Positions 16,208-24,804 of a stretch of 35,931 nucleotides of DNA are shown one piece after another. The DNA comes from CANKHJ01 sp035556495 (lineage in GTDB: Bacteria; Pseudomonadota; Alphaproteobacteria; Rhizobiales; Xanthobacteraceae). A model generated the notes under the pieces. That model had not been told where the DNA came from and did not search any database. It was given only the letters and a program-made list of their open reading frames with translations. Position numbers and translations under genes: made by a program. Each line of letters starts with the position of its first letter. The stretch's first letter is position 1. Where the stretch lies: NCBI GenBank assembly GCA_035556495.1, contig DATMEW010000044.1, positions 1-35,931 of the forward strand, in the 5' to 3' direction.

Positions 16208-16336
16208 TATTCGGAATCGTCATCCCGGATAAGCATCCGGCATGCTTCCGCCGACTTTTATGAACCTTATATGACACCCGAAGCGAGGCTTTATTAACAG
16301 ATTCAACGCATAAGCAACTACGCTTGGCTGCGTAGT

Positions 16337-18841
16337 ATGCGAGATCATTGCGTGTTGAAATTGAGCGCCCGCTCTCCCGAGGACGAGATCTCAGTAGACG
16401 GCGCGGCTCCGCTGCTTTTGAGCAGATGGAAAGCATCCCGCCAGCCAGGCAGGCTGCTGCCGTCCTACGAAGACGTTGCGCTGGGAAGCCTCGGCCAGAC
16501 GGCAGGAAGCCTGGCCGTCATCAGCGGCAATGTTGCGGATGGATTCCAGATCATACGCGCCGGCCCGGTATTTGAAGCGTGGCTGGGAGTGACAGGCGGA
16601 AGTTGCGCGATCGACGATGTTCGACCGGATTGTGCTCGGACGCTTCAGGAAGTCCTTGGCGCAGCGCTTGCCACAAGTCAGCCCGCAATCTCGCTCATGC
16701 ATCAGGTCACGGGCGGGATCGTCGAGACCTATGAGGTTGCCGTGTTTCCCTTGGCGAGCCGATGGGGCCCGCCGCTGGTTCTCGCTTTCGTCCGCAGCCG
16801 CGAGAAGCGCTATAGCCTGGTCGATATGATCTTCGATGCGACCGACGAGGGGATGCTCGCGCTGGCCGCGATTCGCAATACCGAGCGGCAGATCGTCGAT
16901 TTTCAGATCATCGCGCTCAACGAGGGCGCCGCCACGCTGTTGTGCGGCGAGAAGAATGCGCTTCAATGGAAGTGGTTGTCCGAGCTTGAGCTTGATCTCG
17001 ATCTCGACTTCACCACCGTGCGCGACCGGTTCGTTCAGGCGCTGCTTTCCGGCGCGCGGGATCAGTTCGAAGTGACCTCTCCGGGAGAGCGTGGCGCCCC
17101 GTATCTCAAGATCAGCGTTTCACCGATCAACGATCTTCTCGCAGTGACGTTGACAGACATCGGGGATCTCAAGGCGCGGGAAGAATCCTTCCGCCTGCTT
17201 TTCGACAGCAACCCGGTTCCGATGTGGCTGTTCAGCCCGAAAACACTGGGATTCATGAGCGTCAACGACGCCGCGCTTGCTCATTACGGCTACAGCCGCG
17301 AGCAGTTCCTGAATATGTCAGCGCTGGATATCCGTCCCGAAGAGGAGCGCGACATTGCTGAAGCTCAGTTGCGGAGTTTCAACGGCGCCTATCATCCGGA
17401 TCGGGACTGGCGCCACCTCCGATCGGATGGCAGCGAAATCCAGGTTCTGCCCTATCTGCGATCTCTGAATTTCAAAGATTCTCCCGCCATTCTCGCCGCC
17501 GTCTTCGACGTGACCGACCGCCGCCAGGCCGAAGCGCGGATCGCGCATATGGCTCACCATGACGCGCTGACCGGCCTTCCCAACCGCGTTCTTTTTCGCG
17601 AGCGGCTGGACGAAGCGCTTTCCCGGGTGCGGCGCCACAGCGAGATGCTGGCGGTGCTCTGTCTCGACCTCGATCATTTCAAAAGCGTGAACGATACGCT
17701 TGGCCATCCTATCGGGGATCTGCTTCTCAAGGCGGTTGCCCGGCGGCTGGAAACCTGTCTTCGCGAAGTAGACATCGTGGCCCGCCTCGGCGGAGACGAG
17801 TTCGCCATCATTCAGAGCACCGGGAAGGGGCCGCAGGAGGCGAGCCGGCTCGCAAGCCGCCTGGTCGAGGAGGTAAGCAAGCCTTATGACCTTGACGGCC
17901 ATCAGGTCGTTATCGGAGTGAGCATCGGTATCGCCACCGCGCCCAGCGACGGCAACACGCCGGATATCCTACTTAAGAACGCCGATATGGCGCTGTATCG
18001 CGCGAAGGCGGACGGCAGAAGAACCTTTTGTTTCTTCGAACCGGAGATGGATGCGCGGTTGCAGGCCCGCCGCCTTTTGGAACTGGATCTTCGGCGCGCG
18101 CTTGCGGCCGGCGAATTCGAGCTGTTCTACCAGCCTCTCGTCAACGTCAACTCGAATGCGATTACCGGATTTGAAGCGTTGCTGCGCTGGCGACACCCTC
18201 AGCGTGGCATGGTCTCTCCGGCGGAGTTCATTCCGCTTGCCGAGGAGATCGGCCTTATCGTGCCGCTCGGCGAATGGGTGCTTCGTCAGGCGTGCGCGCA
18301 GGCGGCGACCTGGCCGGACACGCTCTCGATAGCGGTGAATCTGTCGCCGGTGCAGTTTAGAAGCAGCAACCTGGTGCCTGCCGTCGTTTCCGCGCTTGCG
18401 AACTCCGGGTTGCCAGCAGGCCGTCTGGAGCTGGAGATCACAGAGTCCGTTCTGCTTCAGGAGAGCGAGGGCAATCTCGCCACGCTGCATCAGCTCCGCG
18501 CGCTCGGGGCTCACATCGCCATGGATGATTTCGGCACCGGCTATTCCAGCCTGGGTTATCTGCGCAGTTTTCCATTCGACAAAATCAAGATCGACCAGAC
18601 CTTCGTGCGTGAACTCGATAACAACCCCGACTGCATCGCGATCATCAGCGCCGTGACCGGCCTTGGGGCGCGCCTCGGCATCCGGACCCTTGCCGAAGGC
18701 GTCGAGACGCAGGAGCAGCTCGAACAGCTCCGCGCCGAAGGCTGCACGGAAGTTCAGGGCTATCTGTTCAGCGAGCCCGTCCCGGCCTCGGATCTGAGGC
18801 AGCTTCTGGAAGTCTGTCGCAGACGCGAAAGGGCTGCCTAG
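16337..18841 (+). CDS. PAS-GGDEF-EAL cyclic-di-GMP protein
   Basis: An 834-residue signalling protein. Residues about 25-155 resemble the alphaproteobacterial PAS_5 type (SRWKASRQPGRLLPSYEDVA); about 160-285 is a second PAS-like region; 285-400 is a typical PAS domain ending FDVTDRRQAEARI. The GGDEF domain (about 405-565) has intact GGDEF near 485 and an inhibitory RxxD (REVD) five residues before it. The EAL domain (about 575-825) has EALLRW near 611, DDFGTGYSSL near 729 and AEGVETQEQL. Both domains therefore look catalytically competent to make and degrade c-di-GMP. No membrane segment is obvious, so it is probably cytoplasmic. It stands alone, convergent with the Rieske gene; the signal sensed is unknown. 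Confidence 0.95.
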   Translation: MRDHCVLKLSARSPEDEISVDGAAPLLLSRWKASRQPGRLLPSYEDVALGSLGQTAGSLAVISGNVADGFQIIRAGPVFEAWLGVTGGSCAIDDVRPDCARTLQEVLGAALATSQPAISLMHQVTGGIVETYEVAVFPLASRWGPPLVLAFVRSREKRYSLVDMIFDATDEGMLALAAIRNTERQIVDFQIIALNEGAATLLCGEKNALQWKWLSELELDLDLDFTTVRDRFVQALLSGARDQFEVTSPGERGAPYLKISVSPINDLLAVTLTDIGDLKAREESFRLLFDSNPVPMWLFSPKTLGFMSVNDAALAHYGYSREQFLNMSALDIRPEEERDIAEAQLRSFNGAYHPDRDWRHLRSDGSEIQVLPYLRSLNFKDSPAILAAVFDVTDRRQAEARIAHMAHHDALTGLPNRVLFRERLDEALSRVRRHSEMLAVLCLDLDHFKSVNDTLGHPIGDLLLKAVARRLETCLREVDIVARLGGDEFAIIQSTGKGPQEASRLASRLVEEVSKPYDLDGHQVVIGVSIGIATAPSDGNTPDILLKNADMALYRAKADGRRTFCFFEPEMDARLQARRLLELDLRRALAAGEFELFYQPLVNVNSNAITGFEALLRWRHPQRGMVSPAEFIPLAEEIGLIVPLGEWVLRQACAQAATWPDTLSIAVNLSPVQFRSSNLVPAVVSALANSGLPAGRLELEITESVLLQESEGNLATLHQLRALGAHIAMDDFGTGYSSLGYLRSFPFDKIKIDQTFVRELDNNPDCIAIISAVTGLGARLGIRTLAEGVETQEQLEQLRAEGCTEVQGYLFSEPVPASDLRQLLEVCRRRERAA

Positions 18842-18967
18842 CAAGGGTGACGGCCAGGGAGACACCCGGCGTCAGACCGGACTCCCTCTCGCTCCTCGCC
18901 AATATCCGCGCCGCGGGCTACTGATCCCTATCCATACGGACGATCATGAGCGCGATGCGCCGCCACT

Positions 18968-20236
18968 CTACCACTTGGCCGTCGCGTGCTTCAGAAGCGC
19001 CTCCAGCTCTATTCCGGACCCGACGATATCGTCATAGGCCCGCGCATTGCGATGGGCGTCGGGGTGCGCACCCGGCGGCGAGCCGCCTGCCTCGACCTGG
19101 CGCGTCGCTTCAAGCATCAGCCGGCGCATCAGAATGATCGCCTTGTCGGAACTGCCGAGAAACTCCTTGGAGCGGTCCACGATCCTGCCCATTCCCTCCT
19201 GCAACGCGAAGTCCTGGGTATTGATGCCGACCACGCCGCTGAAATTGCCCTGCTTCTGCAAGCTCCGGTCAACAAGGAAATCGTTTTCCATGTTCCGCTT
19301 CAGGCGAAACGTGCCGGGTATGAGATCGTCCTCGCCGCGGCCAAAGAACTCCTCGGTTTCCCTGATGAAGGAATCCGATAGCGGAACGCTTTCGTCGTAG
19401 CTGTACATGATATTGTAGACATGGGTGTTCTCATCGTCGATGGGCACCCAGACATGCCCGTCGATGGTCGGCACCGGCTGCCGCTCCCCTGTCGATGCGA
19501 CAACGCTCGGCCGCACCTGCTGGGCGGGCATCATATACTGATAGATGCGGACATAGCGCCGATCCGCCGGGAGATTGCGGCGCGATACATAATAATACCC
19601 ATAATCGGTGACTTCCACATCGAGGCGCGGAGAGCCGTCTTCCTGCGAAAGCCGCGTCACGTCATTGCGGTCGTCGCGATGAAGATAAGACACATGGGCG
19701 GTATCCAGTCCTCCCTCGAGCCCCTGAAGATAGTTGCATCCTTCATAGGTCTTGGACACATGACGATGGGTTGCAGGAACACGAAGCCATTCATAGTCCG
19801 GCGGCGGCGGCATCTGTTCCGCCGGCCCCATGTAGGTCCAGACCAGGCCGCCTTTTTCCGCTGTGGGATACGCCTTGATCCTTGCCTTTTCGCGCAGCGC
19901 GCTTCCCGGCGGCTCCGTCGGCATATCGACGCACTCGCCATGGCGGTTGAACTTCCAGCCGTGATAGACGCAGCGCATGCCGCATTCCTCGTTGCGGCCG
20001 AAGAACATCGGTGCCCGCCGGTGCCGGCAATAGGCATCGATAAGCCCCACCTTGCCCTCAGTGTCGCGAAAGGCAACGAGATCCTCTCCCAGAATGCGCA
20101 CCCGCACCGGCGCACCATCGGCCTCAGGCAGCTCGGATGAGAGAAGCGCGGGCTGCCAGTAGCGTCTGAACAGCTCGCCGGCGGGCGTTCCCGGCCCCAC
20201 ACGCACCAGACGTTCGTTATCCTCGGCCTTCAGCAT
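18968..20236 (-). CDS. Rieske non-haem iron oxygenase, phthalate-dioxygenase-like
   Basis: The 422-residue protein has an N-terminal Rieske [2Fe-2S] domain with C70-x-H72, sixteen residues, then C89-x-x-H92 (CVYHGWKF). The catalytic domain carries LEGGLDTAHVSYLH (173-186), giving His181 and His186 as iron ligands and Asp178 as the bridging acid toward the Rieske centre. The late segment QDFALQEGMGRIVDRSKEFL is characteristic of the phthalate 4,5-dioxygenase class, whose oxygenases lack a beta subunit. It would dihydroxylate or O-demethylate an aromatic acid using electrons from a reductase, which is not encoded here. It is the last gene of a unit with a Bug protein and a BenD-like dehydrogenase, which favours cis-dihydroxylation. 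Confidence 0.93.
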   Translation of the reverse strand: MLKAEDNERLVRVGPGTPAGELFRRYWQPALLSSELPEADGAPVRVRILGEDLVAFRDTEGKVGLIDAYCRHRRAPMFFGRNEECGMRCVYHGWKFNRHGECVDMPTEPPGSALREKARIKAYPTAEKGGLVWTYMGPAEQMPPPPDYEWLRVPATHRHVSKTYEGCNYLQGLEGGLDTAHVSYLHRDDRNDVTRLSQEDGSPRLDVEVTDYGYYYVSRRNLPADRRYVRIYQYMMPAQQVRPSVVASTGERQPVPTIDGHVWVPIDDENTHVYNIMYSYDESVPLSDSFIRETEEFFGRGEDDLIPGTFRLKRNMENDFLVDRSLQKQGNFSGVVGINTQDFALQEGMGRIVDRSKEFLGSSDKAIILMRRLMLEATRQVEAGGSPPGAHPDAHRNARAYDDIVGSGIELEALLKHATAKW

Positions 20237-20264
20237 AGCAAAATCCTGGGTTGGGAAACGGGCT

Positions 20265-21233
20265 TCAGAGCGTCGGTATTTTTGCGATCTCGACGATCGC
20301 TTTCCATTTTTTGATTTCTGCGGCAGTGAAGGTCCGGAACGCCTCGCCGTTCACGCCGGGCCAGGGTACATATCCCATCGCGGCAAACTTCACGCGCGTC
20401 GCCTCGCTGCGCACGGATTCCTCGATCCATCCCGCCAGCTTCGCCTTGACATGCTCCGGCGTGCCGCGCGGGGCCCAGACGCCGAACCAGGAATAGAGAT
20501 CGAAGTCTTCAAGCCCGACCTCCCGGGCGCCCGGAACACCTTCTGCAACCGGCGAGCGCTCCGCCGTGGTCAACGCCAGCAGCTTTCCGCGACGGAAGGT
20601 CAGGTCCGATACGAAGAAGTCGATTTCGCCGGCCGCCAGTGCGGCATGGGTGTCGGGAATGGATTTGAAGGCAACGCCGACAGCTTCAAGGTTGAGTCTC
20701 TGCTTGAGAAGCTCGGCCGCCGCCAGGGAAATGCTGTTCGGATATCCGAAAAGCGCGCGGCCTTTCTTTTCCCGGATCATCTTCACCAGTTCGGCAAAGC
20801 TCCCGATCTTGGAATTCTCGGCAACGGCGAAGGCGAAAGGCGTCGTAATGGTGGACGTGATGGGATCGAAATCGGCGAGCGGATCGAACGGCAAGCTCTT
20901 GAAGATCGCCGAATTGATCGCGAAGGCCGAGCTGCCCGAACCCATGAGCACCGTGTAGCCGTCCGGCCTGGCCTGCGCCACGCGCTGCGAAGCGATATTC
21001 GTCAGCGCCCCCACCTTGTTTTCAACAATGACGGTCTGCCCCGATTTATGGCGAACGGCTTCCGAGAAGTGGCGCGCGATGATGTCCGGCCCCGAACCGG
21101 CCGCATTCCCGTTCACGACCGTGATCTGACGGTTGGGATAGGCTTCTTCCGCATGTATCGACGCCGGAGCGCTCACAATGAGGATGGCGGCGGCCAGCAG
21201 AAGGCTCCGGCGGCGGCGGTTTTGAATTTCCAT
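20265..21233 (-). CDS. Bug/TctC-family substrate-binding protein (Sec signal)
   Basis: A 322-residue periplasmic binding protein of the tripartite tricarboxylate transporter family. The N-terminus MEIQNRRRRSLLLAAAILIV then ASIHAEE is a basic start, hydrophobic core and A-type cleavage site. Mature landmarks are YPNRQITVVNGNAAGSGPDI, VIVENKVGALTNIASQRVA and PDGYTVLMGSGSS, the usual Bug pattern for binding carboxylates. No TctA/TctB genes are present. It lies 28 bp upstream of the Rieske gene on the same strand and downstream of the dehydrogenase, so I infer that it captures the aromatic acid processed by those enzymes. It differs clearly in sequence and export signal from the Bug protein at 7125-8108. 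Confidence 0.93.
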   Translation of the reverse strand: MEIQNRRRRSLLLAAAILIVSAPASIHAEEAYPNRQITVVNGNAAGSGPDIIARHFSEAVRHKSGQTVIVENKVGALTNIASQRVAQARPDGYTVLMGSGSSAFAINSAIFKSLPFDPLADFDPITSTITTPFAFAVAENSKIGSFAELVKMIREKKGRALFGYPNSISLAAAELLKQRLNLEAVGVAFKSIPDTHAALAAGEIDFFVSDLTFRRGKLLALTTAERSPVAEGVPGAREVGLEDFDLYSWFGVWAPRGTPEHVKAKLAGWIEESVRSEATRVKFAAMGYVPWPGVNGEAFRTFTAAEIKKWKAIVEIAKIPTL

Positions 21234-21281
21234 GGTCTCTCTCCCAGTAGAGTTGTCGTTCTGATTTTTGGTGTCGGGCCG

Positions 21282-22094
21282 TCACGCACCGCCCGTGCAC
21301 ATCAGGATCTGACCGGTGATGAACGAGGCGTCGTCGCTGGCGAGAAAGGCGATCGCGGCCGCCTGTTCCTCGGGCGTGCCCTGCCGGCCCATGATCGTCT
21401 TGTCGAACTGCCGCGCTTCCGTGAGATAGCTCTCGGCATTCTGCGCCGCTTCCGCGCTTTCGCCCGGCCGGATGAGCAGGCGCGATGTCACGCGGTCCGC
21501 GATGGCCGTGCTTCCGGGCGCGACCGCGTTGATACGGATGTTGTGCCGCGCATTCTCGGTGGCCAGCGAGCGGGTGAGCGCTTCGACACCCCCCTTCGAT
21601 ACCGCATAAGGCGTCCGGTACAGGCCGCCTTCCACGATCTGTGAACTGAGATTGACGATCGCGCCAGATTTGGCGGAAATCATGTGAGGCAGCGCCGCCC
21701 GGCAACACCAGAGAGCGGAATAGAGCGAGCGTTGCAGCTCCAGTTCGATCTGCTCCTCGCTATAGAGGTCGTAAGGCTGCCACCAGATCGTTCCGCCGAC
21801 CACGTTGATCAGCACGTCGATCCTGCCGCTCTCCGCGACAACCTCGCCCATCAGCGTTTCGCATGCTGCATAGCGCGTCAGATCGGCGATGACCGCACGC
21901 GCATCCACGCCCGCTTCGGACAGGATCGCCACGGTTTCCCTGGCGGTATCCTCGATGTGATCCACGACCACGATCGATCCGCCTTCGGCCCCGAGACGCT
22001 TGGCCGCCGCGCGGCCAATGCCCTGCCCCGCTCCCGTGACGATGCACACCTTTCCGGCGAAACGCCGGGCACCTGCGGCCCTGCTATCCAGCAC
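21282..22094 (-). CDS. Short-chain dehydrogenase, BenD-like cis-dihydrodiol carboxylate dehydrogenase
   Basis: A 270-residue SDR with TGAGQGIG (20-27) for NAD binding, Asp45 favouring NAD, and the Ser150/151-Tyr163-Lys167 catalytic set (NLSSQIVEGGLYRTPYAVSK). The segment INVVGGTIWWQPYDLYSEEQ (96-115) and the following LWCCRAALPHM closely resemble, from memory, BenD, the dehydrogenase that rearomatises 1,6-dihydroxycyclohexadiene-carboxylate to catechol. The start is GTG at 22094 with GGGAGGAG upstream. Together with the Rieske oxygenase this suggests dioxygenation followed by diol oxidation. Other SDR reactions remain possible. It is the first gene of the unit, divergent from a LysR regulator. 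Confidence 0.87.
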   Translation of the reverse strand: MLDSRAAGARRFAGKVCIVTGAGQGIGRAAAKRLGAEGGSIVVVDHIEDTARETVAILSEAGVDARAVIADLTRYAACETLMGEVVAESGRIDVLINVVGGTIWWQPYDLYSEEQIELELQRSLYSALWCCRAALPHMISAKSGAIVNLSSQIVEGGLYRTPYAVSKGGVEALTRSLATENARHNIRINAVAPGSTAIADRVTSRLLIRPGESAEAAQNAESYLTEARQFDKTIMGRQGTPEEQAAAIAFLASDDASFITGQILMCTGGA

Positions 22095-22185
22095 AGCTCC
22101 TCCCGCGTCCCGATGCCGGCTCCGCGCCGCCTTCGGGATCGGACCTTCTTTAGAAGTCTTCCCGACAGGCGGACAAATACCGAAT

Positions 22186-22203
22186 TTTATAGACTGATAT
22201 AAA
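22186..22203. promoter_or_regulatory. Palindrome TTTATA-N6-TATAAA in the divergent promoter
   Basis: A perfect 6-bp inverted repeat around six bases, in the 130-bp AT-rich gap between the BenD-like gene and the LysR gene. Position and symmetry match the recognition sites of LysR-type regulators that control a divergent operon and themselves. The left half also provides a -10-like TATAAA for minus-strand transcription. The binding regulator is inferred to be the neighbouring LysR protein. Confidence 0.55.
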
Positions 22204-22224
22204 TAATTCTAATATCAATGAGCC

Positions 22225-23154
22225 ATGACGGCTTTGGCGGATCTGCGTGCGCTCAGATATTTTCTGACGGTTGTTCAGACCGGCAGCTTTCTGGCCGCCA
22301 GCCGCGCGCTGTATCTGTCCCAGCCTGCGCTCAGTCATCAGATCCGGAAGCTTGAGGATTTGATCGGCGTCGAATTGCTGATCCGCCATTCCCGCGGGGT
22401 CCGGCCAACGCCTGCCGGCGTCGAACTCGCAGGTCAGGTCGAACAGATATTCGCGCTCCTGCACGACACCGAAAGTAAAATGCGATCCTTCCGGGACGAG
22501 ATCGCCGGCCAGTTGACGATCGGCGTCACGCCCTCGGTCGGCGAGATTCTGGCGCCTCGATTCATCGAGCTATGCAAGGCGCAGCCCCGGCTGGAGATCA
22601 CTCTCAAACAGGGCCACAGCTCGGACATTTTCGCGGATGTCATGGAGGGCAAACTCGCGGCGGCTTTCTGCTTCGAGCCTCCCGCCAAACGGGCCGTCTC
22701 CCGGCTGCCTCTTTATCGGGAGCCGCTTTTCCTCGTCGGTCCGGCAGGCGTTATCGGCAACACATCCAGACCCATACCCTTCAGGCGGCTGACAGAGTTT
22801 CCTCTGCTGCTCGACAGCCGCTCGCAGGTTTTCCGGCGAAGCGTGGAGGCCGCGGCCGCAAGCGAAAAGGTCCCATTGAACATCAGCGCCGAGATCGACG
22901 ATGTCTTTCTGAAGAAAGGCGTCATGACGCGGCACGGCACCGCCGTCATCGTGCTGTTTTCGACGTTACGCGATGCGCTCAGGTCTGGCGCCATGCGCGG
23001 GCGTGAAATCACGTCGCCCGCAATCACGGTCACCATGAACTTCGTCGTCAGGAAAGACGTTCCCGACAAGGTTTCCGATTTTCTGAAGGCCATGGCGCGG
23101 GAAGTCGTTTCGGAATACCGACACAGTTCCGAGCTGCGCTGGCTCGCACTTTGA
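22225..23154 (+). CDS. LysR-family transcriptional regulator (Rieske cluster)
   Basis: A 309-residue LysR regulator. The helix-turn-helix spans roughly residues 5-65: LRALRYFLTVVQTGSFLAAS, then RALYLSQPALSHQIRKLEDL and GVELLIRHSRGVRPTPAG. The effector domain begins near residue 92 (GQLTIGVTPSVGEILAPRFI). It is transcribed divergently from the BenD-like/Bug/Rieske unit with a 130-bp gap containing a palindrome, the classic arrangement for a LysR activator of an aromatic catabolic operon. The inducer is probably the substrate or an intermediate, but this is inference. It ends convergently with the creatininase gene. Confidence 0.94.
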   Translation: MTALADLRALRYFLTVVQTGSFLAASRALYLSQPALSHQIRKLEDLIGVELLIRHSRGVRPTPAGVELAGQVEQIFALLHDTESKMRSFRDEIAGQLTIGVTPSVGEILAPRFIELCKAQPRLEITLKQGHSSDIFADVMEGKLAAAFCFEPPAKRAVSRLPLYREPLFLVGPAGVIGNTSRPIPFRRLTEFPLLLDSRSQVFRRSVEAAAASEKVPLNISAEIDDVFLKKGVMTRHGTAVIVLFSTLRDALRSGAMRGREITSPAITVTMNFVVRKDVPDKVSDFLKAMAREVVSEYRHSSELRWLAL

Positions 23155-23190
23155 TCCGCTCCGCGATCTTCCCTTGCGGCGATCACTGAT

Positions 23191-23209
23191 GGCCGGGTCG
23201 CACCCGGCC
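23191..23209. terminator. Hairpin between convergent LysR and creatininase genes
   Basis: GGCCGGGT (23191-23198), CGC loop, ACCCGGCC (23202-23209): a perfect 8-bp GC-rich stem in the 105-bp gap between two convergent genes. Position fits a bidirectional transcription end. There is no T run on either side, so it would not be a textbook intrinsic terminator. Confidence 0.45.
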
Positions 23210-23259
23210 GGTGAAAGCCCGCCAGGTGCATATCCGGAGCATGGCGTGCAATCAGCCGC

Positions 23260-24090
23260 TCAATTCGCAGCGACCGCCGCAGCCATCACCTTGGCGGTCT
23301 CGTCATAGTGCCGCCAGAGGTCCGGATCGACCGGGTTCGGCGCGCCGAAATAGCCATCCGGCGTCAGGCGGCGTGCCTGTTCGGCGCCCTTGCGCCACTC
23401 CTGAAGGTCCTCGATGGTCAGGCGGGTCGGCTCCAGCCCGCGCAGCGCGCCATAGTCCACCGTGTCCGGGAAATAGCGCACGATGGCGGCGGTCTCATAT
23501 TCGTCGGCATGGACGCCGAGAATGCCCGTCAGCTTGAAATCCTCCAGCGCCGGCACCGGCTCCCACGGCACCCAGATCGGCTCCTTGCCAGTGAGGCCGA
23601 TGCGCTCATACATCCGCCAGCGGAACGGCGCATAAAGCCAGCGCGCGCCGGTACGCCCATTGGCATGCAGCGCCGTCAGCACATCCCGGATCATCTCGTT
23701 GTGGACGCGGTCGCCATGATGGCTGACGATCAGCACTTCCTCGAAGCCGTTGCCGACCAGCGACTCGACCACGTCCGTCAGCAGCATGGCCGAGGTTTCC
23801 GGGCGGATGCGGAAGGAGCCGGTGAATTCAGCGAGAATGCCGTTGATACCCCAGTAGAACGGCGGGGCGATCACGGCCTCGCGGCCGGCCTCTGCCATGT
23901 AGCGGCGCGTGAGGCGGCACAGTTCCAGCGCGATGAAGGCGTCGGTGCCGAGCGGCAGATGCGGCCCATGGCATTCGATGACGCCGACAGGCAGCAGCGC
24001 CACGGCCTTGTTGGCTGCGGCCTCCTTGAGCTGCGCGGCGGTCATCTCCGCGATGGTGTCCTTGAGCAAGGCACAGTCGGCCATCGGCAA
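23260..24090 (-). CDS. Creatininase-family metal-dependent amidohydrolase
   Basis: A 276-residue protein with ALLPVGVIECHGPHLPLGTDA (31-51), giving Glu39, His41 and Asp50 as metal ligands, SHHGDRVHN (123-131) in place of the more common NGHGGN, and GVHADEYETAAIVRYFPDTV, the conserved H-x-x-E-x-E-T segment. The family includes creatinine amidohydrolase, a formamide hydrolase of riboflavin/F420 synthesis, and MftE of mycofactocin maturation. No mycofactocin or F420 genes are nearby. It begins 18 bp after the last ABC transporter gene on the same strand, so a hydrolase acting on an imported cyclic amide or similar compound is the best inference. Actual substrate unknown. Confidence 0.88.
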   Translation of the reverse strand: MPMADCALLKDTIAEMTAAQLKEAAANKAVALLPVGVIECHGPHLPLGTDAFIALELCRLTRRYMAEAGREAVIAPPFYWGINGILAEFTGSFRIRPETSAMLLTDVVESLVGNGFEEVLIVSHHGDRVHNEMIRDVLTALHANGRTGARWLYAPFRWRMYERIGLTGKEPIWVPWEPVPALEDFKLTGILGVHADEYETAAIVRYFPDTVDYGALRGLEPTRLTIEDLQEWRKGAEQARRLTPDGYFGAPNPVDPDLWRHYDETAKVMAAAVAAN

Positions 24091-24108
24091 TCTCCCTCTC
24101 CTGCGCGA

Positions 24109-24804
24109 TCAGACGGTGATCAGCGCCTGCACTTTTCCAAAATCGGCGAGCAGCTCGTCCGAACGTCCTTCCAGCACGATGCGGCCACGGTCCAGCACGA
24201 TGGCGCGGTCGCTCAGCCGCAAGGCGTCCTCGGCATGCTGCTCGACCAGCACCGTGGCAAAGCCGCTGTCCGCCCGCAAGCGGCGCAGCGTCTCCTCCAG
24301 CTCCTCGACGATGACCGGTGCGAGCCCCTCGAACGGCTCGTCCAGCAGCAGCATGCGCGGATTGGTCATCAGCGTGCGGCCGATGGCGAGCATCTGCTGC
24401 TCGCCGCCGGAAAGCTTGTCGCCCATGTTGCGGCGGCGCTCCGCGAGGCGCGGAAACAGCTCGTAAACCTGCCGCAGGTCGAACCGGCCCGGCCGGCGCG
24501 CCACCAGCAGATTCTCGTCCACCGTCAGCGACGGGAAGATATCGCGCTCCTGCGGCACCCAGCCGAGCCCGAGCCGGACCCGCTCATACGGCGCCAGCCC
24601 GCTGAAATCCGCGCCGTCCCAGCGCAGCACGCCGGCGAAGCGGCGGACATGGCCCATGATGGCGAGCATCAACGTCGTCTTGCCGACGCCGTTGCGGCCG
24701 AGCACGGCGAGCCCCTCGCCTTCGCTGAGCGAAAGATCGAGATTCTCGATGACGACGGCTTCGCCATAGCCGGCGGACAGGCCCTGGATCTCAAGCAGCG
24801 GCAT
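24109..24804 (-). CDS. livF: Branched-chain amino-acid-type ABC transporter ATPase LivF
   Basis: A 231-residue nucleotide-binding subunit of the HAAT (Liv) family. The Walker A is GRNGVGKT (36-43), the signature LSGGEQQMLAIGR, and the Walker B MLLLDEPFEGLAP followed by the H-loop LVEQHAEDALRLSDRA. WVPQERDIFPSLTVDENLLV is typical of LivF. It pairs with LivG to drive import through LivH and LivM. The gene overlaps livG by 14 bp and is followed after 18 bp by the creatininase-family gene. The substrate may be an amino acid, amide or aromatic acid, since this family is broad. Confidence 0.95.
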   Translation of the reverse strand: MPLLEIQGLSAGYGEAVVIENLDLSLSEGEGLAVLGRNGVGKTTLMLAIMGHVRRFAGVLRWDGADFSGLAPYERVRLGLGWVPQERDIFPSLTVDENLLVARRPGRFDLRQVYELFPRLAERRRNMGDKLSGGEQQMLAIGRTLMTNPRMLLLDEPFEGLAPVIVEELEETLRRLRADSGFATVLVEQHAEDALRLSDRAIVLDRGRIVLEGRSDELLADFGKVQALITV

